64,000 nucleotides of DNA, taken from Anaerotignum faecicola (GTDB lineage: Bacteria > Bacillota > Clostridia > Lachnospirales > Anaerotignaceae). Made by a program: the position numbers and the translations under genes. The notes beneath the pieces were generated by a model. That model did no database searches and was not told the DNA's origin. It was given only the letters and a program-made list of their open reading frames with translations. Of this stretch, positions 55,158 to 62,651 are shown in pieces. Where the stretch lies: assembly GCF_003865035.1 (NCBI RefSeq), contig NZ_BHVZ01000014.1, positions 310,001 to 374,000 on the forward strand. Reading direction: 5' to 3'. How positions within the stretch are numbered: position 1 is the stretch's first letter; the number at the start of each line of letters is the position of its first letter.

Positions 55158-55335
55158 AAAAAAGCCTCTCTTTCTATGGCAGAGATACAAGTGTCTGTTA
55201 TGATTTAGTGTAACAGAAAAAAGACGGGTTGTGTGAAAAATGGGAAGATTGTAAGAAAAGTGTAAGAAACAGGAGGGATATCTTAAAAGGAAGTTTTTTG
55301 TAAATAAAATGAAATATTTGTAACCGAATCGTCAT

Positions 55336-55364
55336 TTGATTTTTTTGATAGAATATGATATAGT
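55336..55364 (+). promoter_or_regulatory. Promoter of smpB
   Basis: TTGATT (55336-55341), 17-base spacer, TATAGT (55359-55364) with TGA just upstream. Confidence 0.7.
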
Positions 55365-55403
55365 TATTTCTGCAATAGAAGATTGTCGGGGAGGTGATTC
55401 TGT

Positions 55404-55877
55404 ATGGCAAAAGGAAAAGGAACAAAGTTGATTGCGCAAAACAAAAAGGCATATCATGATTATTTCATTGAAGAAACCATACAGGCAGGCATTTCTCTGG
55501 CAGGGACAGAGGTAAAAAGTCTGCGCATGGGTAAGTGCAGCCTGAAGGAAAGCTACATCCAGATTAAGGATGGAGAGGCTTTCATCTACAACATGCACAT
55601 CAGCCCATACGAGCAGGGGAATATCTTTAATAAAGACCCGCTTCGCCCCAGAAGGCTTCTGCTGCATAAAGCGCAGATTCGCAAGTGGGACCATGAGGTG
55701 CGTGCGGCAGGGTATACGGTTGTTCCCTTGAAGGTATACTTCGACCGCAGCTATGTGAAGGTGGACATTGCTCTGGCGAAGGGCAAAAAGCTCTATGACA
55801 AGAGAGACACCATTGCAAAGAATGATATGCGCCGTCAGGCGGAAAAGGATTTTAAAATCAGAAATCTTACTTTATAA
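55404..55877 (+). CDS. smpB: SsrA-binding protein SmpB
   Basis: A 157-residue protein with the standard family sequence: [33 protein letters not shown] spread over residues ~7-39, [18 protein letters not shown] and the basic C-terminal tail [24 protein letters not shown]. It delivers tmRNA to stalled ribosomes. GGGAGGTGA precedes the ATG. The tmRNA gene follows 52 bases later. Confidence 0.99.
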   Translation: MAKGKGTKLIAQNKKAYHDYFIEETIQAGISLAGTEVKSLRMGKCSLKESYIQIKDGEAFIYNMHISPYEQGNIFNKDPLRPRRLLLHKAQIRKWDHEVRAAGYTVVPLKVYFDRSYVKVDIALAKGKKLYDKRDTIAKNDMRRQAEKDFKIRNLTL

Positions 55878-55929
55878 GTTTGTCGTTTACAGCCATTTCA
55901 CCGAAAAGGCGTGAAGTTTCACGATTTAC

Positions 55930-56285
55930 GGGGATGCAATGGTTTCGACGGGAGTCTTGAAAGTAGGAATAGCCATTCGCGGACCAGTGAACCGCGTCAT
56001 CAAGCTGGAACCTTTTTTAAAAAGAAACGACAAAAATAATTTTGCACTGGCTGCCTAATTAACGGCGCCTGTCGGCCTTCGGTTTCTCACCGCTGAAGAA
56101 TCCGGCATCGACTTGGTGGGGCACTTTTCTGCCTAAGCTTTGCGGCAGGGAAAGATTCATGAAGCTACTGAGGGGTAAAGCCTGTCAATCGGCGTTGCAA
56201 CGAGGGAATGGAAAAAGACTGACTGTGATGGGAGAAGTTCTTATGGATGGGTTTTCGGACAGGGGTTCAATTCCCCTCATCTCCA
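55930..56285 (+). ncRNA. ssrA: Transfer-messenger RNA (tmRNA)
   Basis: A one-piece tmRNA of about 356 bases. It begins GGGGATGCAATGGTTTCGACGG; the 5' GGGGATG pairs with the 3' CATCTCC, and the T-arm GGGGTTCAATTCCCC is seen near the end; CCA is apparently not encoded. The tag frame ends ...AAA AAT AAT TTT GCA CTG GCT GCC TAA (56032-56058), giving a tag ending NDKNNFALAA. It works with SmpB, whose gene is adjacent. Confidence 0.98.
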
Positions 56286-56290
56286 TGCAG

Positions 56291-56317
56291 AAGCCTTGAT
56301 TTTTCAAGGCTTTTTTT
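56291..56317 (+). terminator. Rho-independent terminator of ssrA
   Basis: AAGCCTTGA / TCAAGGCTT perfect stem with TTTT loop, then a T run. Confidence 0.92.
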
Positions 56318-56398
56318 AGTTGAATTTTGAAAGGGATGCAAAGGGTACTCAAATATATAGGAAAGGAGAATTTGAATTTGTCGCGTACAAAAAAATGA

Positions 56399-56437
56399 AG
56401 TCCACAAATGGGCAAGAGCCTGTTTGTGGACTTTTTT
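56399..56437 (+). terminator. Second terminator upstream of the recombinase gene
   Basis: AGTCCACAAA (56399-56408) / TTTGTGGACT (56423-56432), then T6. No gene longer than a few codons lies between it and the ssrA terminator. Confidence 0.8.
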
Positions 56438-56503
56438 GCTATTTTTCCGTTCTTTTTCTAAAATCATGGGGATATTATCTTTAAAATCAGGGAGGCGAAA
56501 AGG

Positions 56504-57346
56504 ATGGAGCATATTTTGACATGGGAAATGATGAGGGAATACGAAAAGCACTTGCGGCTGGCAGAGAAGAGTAGCAGTACGATACAGAAATATCTGCACG
56601 ACATCTGGCGGTTTTATGAACATTTGCCGAGGGGGAAAGTGTTTACAAAGGAAAGAGTGATTGCGTATAAGGAAAGCCTTGCGGAGCAGTATGCCATAAG
56701 CACGGCAAATGCGATACTGGTGGCGTTGAATGGGCTATTTTTGTTTTTAGGGTGGTGCGATTGCAGAGTAAAGCCGTTCAAACAGCAACGATGCATTTTT
56801 CGGGATAAGGAGCGGGAGCTGTCGGAAAAGGAATATCTTTCTCTATTAAAGGCGGCAAAGCAAAAGGGGAATCAGAGATTATTTTATATCATGGAAACCT
56901 TATGCAATACGGGAATTCGCATTTCCGAATTGCAGTTTATTACTGCGGAAGCGGTGCGGACGGGGACAGCGATTGTGAATTGCAAGGGAAAACAGAGAAA
57001 GGTGCTTCTGCCGCAGAAATTGCGGAAGGAATTGCAGAATTATTGTAAGAAGAACTGCATCACATCGGGGGCAGTGTTTATTACAAGGACCGGAAAGCCG
57101 ATCAGCCGTACAAACGTCTGGGGAGAGATGAAGCGGCTATGCAAGGCGGCGTGTGTCGAGGCAAAGAAGGTCTTTCCGCACAACTTTCGCCATCTGTTCG
57201 CGGTGAGTTTTTACCGTCTGGAGAAGGATATAGCAAAGCTGGCGGATCTTTTGGGACACGCCAGCATCGAAACTACCCGTATTTATGTGATGGAATCGGC
57301 GGAAAGCCATATCCGCCAGATTGAGCGAATGCGGTTGTATATTTAG
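56504..57346 (+). CDS. Tyrosine recombinase (XerC/D-like), probable invertase of the adjacent switch
   Basis: A 280-residue recombinase from ATG 56504 (GGGAGGCG upstream). The N-terminal SAM-like core-binding domain is at residues ~1-90, and the catalytic domain shows the first Arg in NTGIRISELQ (near 137), Lys in the CKGKQRKVLLP beta-hairpin, HNFRHLFAVSF (His-x-x-Arg), and LGHASIETTRIYV with His and the nucleophilic Tyr. All catalytic residues are intact. The stop lies 5 bases before a 14-bp inverted repeat that flanks a promoter-bearing segment, pointing to site-specific inversion rather than phage integration. No excisionase or prophage is attached. Confidence 0.88.
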   Translation: MEHILTWEMMREYEKHLRLAEKSSSTIQKYLHDIWRFYEHLPRGKVFTKERVIAYKESLAEQYAISTANAILVALNGLFLFLGWCDCRVKPFKQQRCIFRDKERELSEKEYLSLLKAAKQKGNQRLFYIMETLCNTGIRISELQFITAEAVRTGTAIVNCKGKQRKVLLPQKLRKELQNYCKKNCITSGAVFITRTGKPISRTNVWGEMKRLCKAACVEAKKVFPHNFRHLFAVSFYRLEKDIAKLADLLGHASIETTRIYVMESAESHIRQIERMRLYI

Positions 57347-57351
57347 GACAA

Positions 57352-57365
57352 ACTACACATTCTGT
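57352..57365 (+). repeat. Left inverted repeat (IRL) of the putative invertible segment
   Basis: ACTACACATTCTGT, the exact reverse complement of 57659-57672. It starts 5 bases after the recombinase stop. Confidence 0.85.
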
Positions 57366-57431
57366 TTCGTATATGGAAAATTCAACACTGATTTTTCGGA
57401 AAAAAGCATGAATTCGCCATGTATTTTTTTC

Positions 57432-57460
57432 AGTATATCACCAAAAGAAACATTATTCAA
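57432..57460 (-). promoter_or_regulatory. Near-consensus promoter inside the invertible segment, pointing left
   Basis: On the minus strand: TTGAAT (57460-57455), exact 17-base spacer, TATACT (57437-57432) with TGA directly upstream of the -10. It faces the recombinase gene (antisense) as sequenced. Confidence 0.75.
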
Positions 57461-57490
57461 GGAAGTCCTACATAATTTTACAAAATTCAG

Positions 57491-57551
57491 CACACGAAAA
57501 AAGCCGGTAAAAGGATTCTTTTTTGCCAGCTTCTTTTGTGTGCCTTTTTTA
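57491..57551. terminator. Bidirectional terminator inside the invertible segment
   Basis: CACACGAAAAAAGCCGG (57491-57507) pairs with CCAGCTTCTTTTGTGTG (57526-57542) at 14 of 17 positions, followed by CCTTTTTT on the plus strand and preceded by a complementary A run giving T on the minus strand. A GCAGAAA/TTTCTGC hairpin follows at ~57553-57572. Confidence 0.65.
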
Positions 57552-57658
57552 TGCAGAAATTCCTTTTTTCTGCCATCTCGCGTCTGAGAGAATCAATAGT
57601 GGCAGTCGCATTTTGAAAAATTTTCTCTTTTTCACAATGAAAAGACGGCGGATAAAGG

Positions 57659-57672
57659 ACAGAATGTGTAGT
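57659..57672 (-). repeat. Right inverted repeat (IRR) of the putative invertible segment
   Basis: ACAGAATGTGTAGT, reverse complement of IRL. It is flanked by GGAC/GTCC arms (57657-57660 and 57671-57674) that could be recombinase half-sites. Confidence 0.85.
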
Positions 57673-57737
57673 CCGTATTATGTGAGAGAAAATCGGGGGT
57701 GTTTTACAAAAATTAGGGGCAACAAATGCAAATGAAA

Positions 57738-57845
57738 ACGATGGCAAAGCAGGCGAAAGCCTGTGACGCAAAGCTAAAGGGCCTTTCAAATGGCAGCCAG
57801 CTGCAACAAGTGCGCTGCCGAGAGGGGAGTGCCTTTTTGTTTTTT
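57738..57845 (+). promoter_or_regulatory. Cyclic di-GMP-I (GEMM-I) riboswitch
   Basis: The conserved core is read directly: GGCAAAGC, a GAAA-tetraloop P1b hairpin (aggCGAAAGcct), then GTGACGCAAAGCTAAAGGGCCT, and ATGGCAGCCAGCTGC, matching the order of the class I c-di-GMP aptamer with its GAAA tetraloop and receptor. Downstream GGCAGC/GCTGCC (57792-57797 with 57813-57819) and a T run at 57833-57845 suggest a terminator-type expression platform. It precedes the surface protein gene by ~50 bases; whether c-di-GMP turns it on or off cannot be told by eye. Confidence 0.88.
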
Positions 57846-57893
57846 ACAAAAACATGGGGCTTTATTTGGCAATGAAAAAGGAGGAAGATGGTT

Positions 57894-60800
57894 ATGAAAA
57901 AGAATTATTACGCGAAGGCGCTTGCGCTGACCGTAGCGGCAAGCATGGTTTCCGTGCCGGCGTTTGCGGCGGAAGAAAATGACGCGGCAACATTGCAGGC
58001 AGATGCGGAGAAGGGCATTGCGACACTGCCGCTGTTAGATGAGGAAAAACCTGTGGTTGTGGCAGAGCCTGAGGAAGAAGAACCTACAGAAACGCCGAAA
58101 ACACATGGCACAACAGGGGACGAAGCGGCAGCCGTTGCACTGCAGAGTGAAGACAGCGTAATTAGTGAAGATACAGAATGGACAGATGCAACCACACTTT
58201 CTGAGGATTTAACGATTGCAGAAGGAAAAACTTTGACACTGAAAGGTCAGGTGACCATTTCCGGTGATGTAACCATTTCCGGCGGCACAATCAAGCGTGG
58301 TGAAGCGTTTAAAGATTATATGATAGTTGTTCCTGAAGGAAGTTCTCTTACGCTGAAAGACGTTAAGATTGATGGTGGCGCTGTATGGGAAGGCTCTGAA
58401 GATACAACGCTTGGTCGAGGAACAGAAAACGGCGGCGTAGAAGCTACCAGTGCAATGATTTATAATTTTGGTACACTTACAGTTAAGAGTGGCACAATTC
58501 TGGAAAACAACGATAACACAACAACCAGTGGTGCTATTGCAATGAAAGATGAAGAAACAGGAGAATATACATTCCCATCTGTTACGGATAAAGTTCGGTT
58601 TGGCGGTGCTGTGTTAAATGGCGGTTTGATGAAAATTTCCGGTGGTACAATTCGCAATAACAATGTTGGCTGGCGTGGTGCAGGTATTGCAAGCTATGGC
58701 AAGATTGAAATGACCGGTGGTACGATAAGCGGCAACTATGCAAGAAATGGCTGGGGTGATGGCGGAGCAATTCATCTGTCCGGCGTTAAAAATGATACAG
58801 GAGAAGATTATACTGCTTCGGATGCTTCTTATTGTACAATTTCCGATGGTAATTTTACAAATAATAAGTCTGATGGTGCAGGTGGCGCTGTATGTGCAGA
58901 TGGTTACTCAATACTTTATGTTAAGGGTGGTGCATTTAAAAACAATGCAGCAGCAACAACAGGTGGTGGGATCAATGTATATAGTTCCTGTTTGAGAATG
59001 TCCGGCGGAACAATATCGGAAAATACGGCAGTAAGTACAAATGATTCTACAGGTAATGGCGGCGGTTTAAATTTAACAGTAGGAAGTGTAGCTGATATAA
59101 CCGGCGGTACGATAGAAAATAACCAGTCCAATAGCGGTGGCGGTATTTATGCAAATGGAAAATCTTCTTTTACTGCTTCAAATTTAAAAATTACAGGTAA
59201 TACAGCAGCAACAAATGGTGGCGGTATTTGTATCCCGGGAACAAAGGATTACGAATATAATGTTTCGCTCGAAAATGTTTTGATTCAAGGAAACAAAAGT
59301 GAGTCCGGAAGTGGTGCAGGTATCTGTGCTGCACGAGCTTGGAAGGAGGAAACTTCTACCGGAGTTTTAACTTTAAAGAACTGTCAGATTAAAGAGAATT
59401 ATGGCACAGTTGCTGGCGGTGGTATTTATTTGGATAAAGGTGTTACTGCTACGATGGACGGCGGTGAAATCTCTGGCAACCATGTTATCAATCCGACAAG
59501 CCAAACAAATGGCGGCGGTATTGCTGTCGGAGGGACGTTCACACTTAATTCCGGTAAGATTTCCGATAATATAAAAGATGGTTCGTGGAATGGTGGCGCA
59601 GCAGCATCTGTAAGTGGGACATTTACAATGAATGGTGGCGAAGTTTCCGGAAATATTGATACATGTACAGCAGAAAATGCAGAGAATCGTACAATCGGCG
59701 GCGGTGCATTTTATGTTTTAGGAGGCACGTTAAATATCAATGGAGGTACAATAACGAATAATACCTCCCATAGAGGCGGTGCAATAGCATTCCATTATGG
59801 TCCTTATAATCGTGGGACAGTTCATATTACAGGTGGCAAAATTGTTGGAAACTATGTAACAGGCGGAGAAGGCGGAGCAATAAATATGACAACAGCCGCA
59901 AAAGACGAAAAAGACGAAAATGTTATTCATGACCAGACGGTTGCCATAAGTGGTTCTCCTGTCATTGCCAATAATAAAAAAGGCGCTGTAGTGAATGTAA
60001 ATAATGGTGTATACACTGTTGATACCTCAGCTGCTACAGCGGAAAATAATATCTATTTATCTCTTAATAATAATAGAAGTGAATTAGGAGATGAGTATGC
60101 AGAACGTCAGACAATTCATCTGGGGCAACTGAAAGACGGTGCTTCCATAGGGGTAACAACAGAAACGAAACTCCAGAAAGGACGTACCGTTCAGATAACT
60201 ACAGCAGAAACGGATACAGAATATTATAAAGATTCGGTAAAATATATTGTTCCTGATGCAGAGCATGTTATTGTACAGACCGATGATACAGGAAAATATT
60301 TGAAATTGGCTTACAGCAATGAGAACTATTATAAGGTCACATTGAATCTGTCCCATGCAAAAGTAGAAGGTGCAACTGTAACGCAAATTAAGCAAGGTGA
60401 AGATTATACTGCTACAATTATAGCAGACACAGGCTATACGCTTCCTGAAACAGCGCCTGATAGGACAACTTATTCTTCTTTCAGCGAAGATAAAAAATCT
60501 GCAAGTATTGAGATTAAAAATGTAGACGAAAATAAAACAGTATCTCTTGCGGCTATACCTAATAAATATACCGTAACATTTGATGGCAATGGCAGCACAG
60601 ACGGCGCTATGGAAGTGCAGACAATGACCTATGATACATCTGATGCACTTTCTGAAAATAAATATACAAGGACAGGATATAATTTTGCCGGATGGTCTAC
60701 GACAAAAGGGGAAACTTCTGAATATCCTGATAAGGTTTCTGTTAAGAACTTAACTGCGGAAAATAACGGCAATGTCACATTATATGCTGTATGGACAAAG

Positions 60801-61994
60801 AAGGAAACAATCCCTGCATTTGATTCCGGTGAAAATGCTGTTCAGAGCAGTAAATATGACGGAACAGGAAAAGCATATACTTTAACCAGCGAGCTTGAAG
60901 GATTTACAATCAGCTATAAGAAAGGCGAAGAAACAGTAGCAGCTCCTACGGCAGTCGGCACCTATGATGTAATTATTACGCGTGCCGAAGATGATACCTA
61001 TGAGGCTTTCAGCCAGACAATTACAGGTGGTCTTGTAATTACGGCGGCAGATTACCCGGTATCTGTTGTTGCCGATAAAGAAACAATGAGAGGTGCAGGC
61101 ACAGTTAAACTTACTGCAGACAGTACAGTTGATGAAATTAAAGTAACAGGTATTGTATGCAGTGATGACAGTATCAAACCTACAAAGAATGAAGATGGTA
61201 CATATTCTGTATCTTTGCCTAATGCAACCAAAACATATATCTTTACGGCACAGATTGATGGGGATTTAAGCAACTACGGTGAAGGCACTGCTTCCTGCAC
61301 AGTAAGCGTTTCTCGCAAGAAATCATCTTCCTCCTCTTCTGATACCTCCGCACCGACCTACGGCGTTAACACAGGCAAGACAGAGAACGGCAAGATTTCC
61401 GTTACTCCTGCAAAGGCAGAAGCAGGCGAGAAGGTAACAATCAAAGCAACACCTGACAGCGGCTATCAGCTGGATAAGGTAACTGTGAAGGATAAAGACA
61501 ACAGCAACGTGAAGCTGACGAAGGTAAACGATAATGAATACACCTTCACAATGCCGAAGGGTAAGGTTTCCGTTGATGCGACATTCGTACAGAAGGATGC
61601 GGCAGATGCTAACCAGAACAGCGCGGCTGAAAAGAGCAAGGTAATCAAGCTGCAAATCGGCAGTCGCATTGTCAACGTGGATAATGAAGCAGTGATTTAC
61701 GATGCTGCACCCGTTATTCGCAATGACAGAACTCTGGTTCCTATCAGAATCGTTACAGAAACTCTGGGCGGCAAGGTTGATTGGAACGGCGCAACAAAAG
61801 AGGTTACACTGCACATCGACGGCAAGGAAATCAAGATGACAGTTGGCAAAACACTGGAGAAATACGGTGTTGCACCTGTGATTATTGATGGACGCACCTT
61901 CGTACCTGTTCGCTTTGTGGCAGACGAGCTTGGCGCAACCATCGCTTGGGACGATGCAACAAAGACAGTGACAATCACGAAAATTGAAAAATAA
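57894..61994 (+). CDS. Large secreted surface protein with beta-helix repeats and C-terminal copper-amine-oxidase-N-like domain
   Basis: A 1366-residue protein; ATG 57894 has AAGGAGGAAG eight bases upstream. A signal peptide ends near AFAAEEND (residues ~1-27). From ~70 to ~720, repeats such as GGTIxxN, GGGIYxxG and SGGxIxxNxA form a right-handed beta-helix. Then come a Listeria-Bacteroides repeat (VTFDGNGSTDGAM ... GYNFAGWSTT, ~895-965), a ~85-residue repeat domain, an Ig-like region, a GKISVTPAKAEAGEKVTIKATPDSGYQLDKVTV domain and two copies of a CuAO-N-like repeat (RTLVPIRIVTETLGG, RTFVPVRFVADELGA). There is no LPXTG or SLH domain. Probably an adhesin, controlled by the upstream switch and c-di-GMP riboswitch. 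Confidence 0.88.
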   Translation: MKKNYYAKALALTVAASMVSVPAFAAEENDAATLQADAEKGIATLPLLDEEKPVVVAEPEEEEPTETPKTHGTTGDEAAAVALQSEDSVISEDTEWTDATTLSEDLTIAEGKTLTLKGQVTISGDVTISGGTIKRGEAFKDYMIVVPEGSSLTLKDVKIDGGAVWEGSEDTTLGRGTENGGVEATSAMIYNFGTLTVKSGTILENNDNTTTSGAIAMKDEETGEYTFPSVTDKVRFGGAVLNGGLMKISGGTIRNNNVGWRGAGIASYGKIEMTGGTISGNYARNGWGDGGAIHLSGVKNDTGEDYTASDASYCTISDGNFTNNKSDGAGGAVCADGYSILYVKGGAFKNNAAATTGGGINVYSSCLRMSGGTISENTAVSTNDSTGNGGGLNLTVGSVADITGGTIENNQSNSGGGIYANGKSSFTASNLKITGNTAATNGGGICIPGTKDYEYNVSLENVLIQGNKSESGSGAGICAARAWKEETSTGVLTLKNCQIKENYGTVAGGGIYLDKGVTATMDGGEISGNHVINPTSQTNGGGIAVGGTFTLNSGKISDNIKDGSWNGGAAASVSGTFTMNGGEVSGNIDTCTAENAENRTIGGGAFYVLGGTLNINGGTITNNTSHRGGAIAFHYGPYNRGTVHITGGKIVGNYVTGGEGGAINMTTAAKDEKDENVIHDQTVAISGSPVIANNKKGAVVNVNNGVYTVDTSAATAENNIYLSLNNNRSELGDEYAERQTIHLGQLKDGASIGVTTETKLQKGRTVQITTAETDTEYYKDSVKYIVPDAEHVIVQTDDTGKYLKLAYSNENYYKVTLNLSHAKVEGATVTQIKQGEDYTATIIADTGYTLPETAPDRTTYSSFSEDKKSASIEIKNVDENKTVSLAAIPNKYTVTFDGNGSTDGAMEVQTMTYDTSDALSENKYTRTGYNFAGWSTTKGETSEYPDKVSVKNLTAENNGNVTLYAVWTKKETIPAFDSGENAVQSSKYDGTGKAYTLTSELEGFTISYKKGEETVAAPTAVGTYDVIITRAEDDTYEAFSQTITGGLVITAADYPVSVVADKETMRGAGTVKLTADSTVDEIKVTGIVCSDDSIKPTKNEDGTYSVSLPNATKTYIFTAQIDGDLSNYGEGTASCTVSVSRKKSSSSSSDTSAPTYGVNTGKTENGKISVTPAKAEAGEKVTIKATPDSGYQLDKVTVKDKDNSNVKLTKVNDNEYTFTMPKGKVSVDATFVQKDAADANQNSAAEKSKVIKLQIGSRIVNVDNEAVIYDAAPVIRNDRTLVPIRIVTETLGGKVDWNGATKEVTLHIDGKEIKMTVGKTLEKYGVAPVIIDGRTFVPVRFVADELGATIAWDDATKTVTITKIEK

Positions 61995-62013
61995 ATCGGA
62001 AAGAGAATAACCG

Positions 62014-62045
62014 AGGGCGTTCATCGGAAACGGTGAGCGCCTTTC
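62014..62045 (+). terminator. Terminator-like hairpin after the surface protein gene
   Basis: AGGGCGTTCA (62014-62023) / TGAGCGCCTT (62034-62043) with one or two wobbles, short T tail. Weak. Confidence 0.5.
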
Positions 62046-62075
62046 GTGTCATGGAATACGGGGAGGAGGATGCGC

Positions 62076-62432
62076 GTGAAAGAAATGGGAAAGCGGCTCA
62101 AGGGGCTAAGAGAGAGCATGGGGCTGTCACAGATGAAAATGGCGGAGATTTTGGGATTGAAACAGCCCAGTATTAACCGCTATGAGCAGGGAACAGCAAC
62201 ACCAACGGTTGAAAATCTGAGAAAATATGCGGACTATTTTGACGTGTCTATGGATTACATCTTTGCTCGCACGGATAACCCCGAAGGAAAATTGTATGCA
62301 CATCAGCCGAAGGCTCTGGCAGGTAATAGGGAGATGCGGCAGTTTATTGAGCTGTGCTTTGACCCCAGTTCACCGTATAACGAAAGGCTGAAGGAAACGA
62401 TGCTGCGGATGCTGGAGGAAATGCAGGAGTGA
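62076..62432 (+). CDS. XRE-family transcriptional regulator
   Basis: About 118 residues. The N-terminal HTH (MGKRLKGLRESMGLSQMKMAEILGLKQPSINRYEQGTATPTVENLRKYADYF over residues ~4-55) is a canonical XRE domain, followed by a short helical tail. The ribosome site GGAGGAGG (62062-62069) fits GTG 62076 or ATG 62085; ATG 62070 lies within it. It follows the surface protein gene and may regulate it or the radical SAM gene; no evidence links them. Confidence 0.85.
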   Translation: MKEMGKRLKGLRESMGLSQMKMAEILGLKQPSINRYEQGTATPTVENLRKYADYFDVSMDYIFARTDNPEGKLYAHQPKALAGNREMRQFIELCFDPSSPYNERLKETMLRMLEEMQE

Positions 62433-62574
62433 GCTTCGGGGGCTACAGCTTAGAATGTGCTCCTATAGGATTGTTCTTAAACCATCGGCTTTATTGGCAG
62501 ATATTTATTTCAATTTATCGCAGTTTTTAAAATTTGTTGCAAAATTAGGGCTTCTACTTCTTGTATAACGACCG

Positions 62575-62586
62575 GTATCATGATAC
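62575..62586. promoter_or_regulatory. Perfect 12-bp palindrome upstream of the radical SAM gene, possible operator
   Basis: GTATCATGATAC is its own reverse complement and lies 13 bases ahead of the promoter below. It could be the binding site of a regulator such as the neighbouring XRE protein. Confidence 0.4.
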
Positions 62587-62598
62587 ATTTGATGTAGA

Positions 62599-62627
62599 TT
62601 CGAATATATGGAAGAAAGAGATATAAT
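62599..62627 (+). promoter_or_regulatory. Promoter of the radical SAM gene
   Basis: TTCGAA (62599-62604), 17-base spacer, TATAAT (62622-62627); the gene starts 25 bases downstream. Confidence 0.6.
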
Positions 62628-62651
62628 AGAAATAAATAGAGGGAGAGAACA

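Larger units (their letters stand above)
57366..57658. promoter_or_regulatory. Putative invertible promoter segment (about 293 bp)
   Basis: Flanked by a perfect 14-bp inverted repeat. It contains a minus-strand promoter (57432-57460) and a bidirectional hairpin terminator (57491-57551). No plus-strand promoter of similar quality is seen inside it, so in this orientation the downstream riboswitch/surface gene should be unexpressed. Inversion would place the promoter pointing right toward the riboswitch, with the terminator behind it. Confidence 0.7.

Noticed and set aside
55930..57346. tmRNA as a phage attachment site for the tyrosine recombinase
   Set aside because: ssrA is a common integration target, but no duplicated ssrA 3' end is visible and the recombinase is flanked by a promoter-inversion repeat instead.
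58600..59850. Tandem DNA repeat or CRISPR-like array in the surface gene
   Set aside because: The recurrence is at protein level (GG-T-I/GGGIY beta-helix turns) with diverged DNA and irregular spacing; no direct repeats with uniform spacers.
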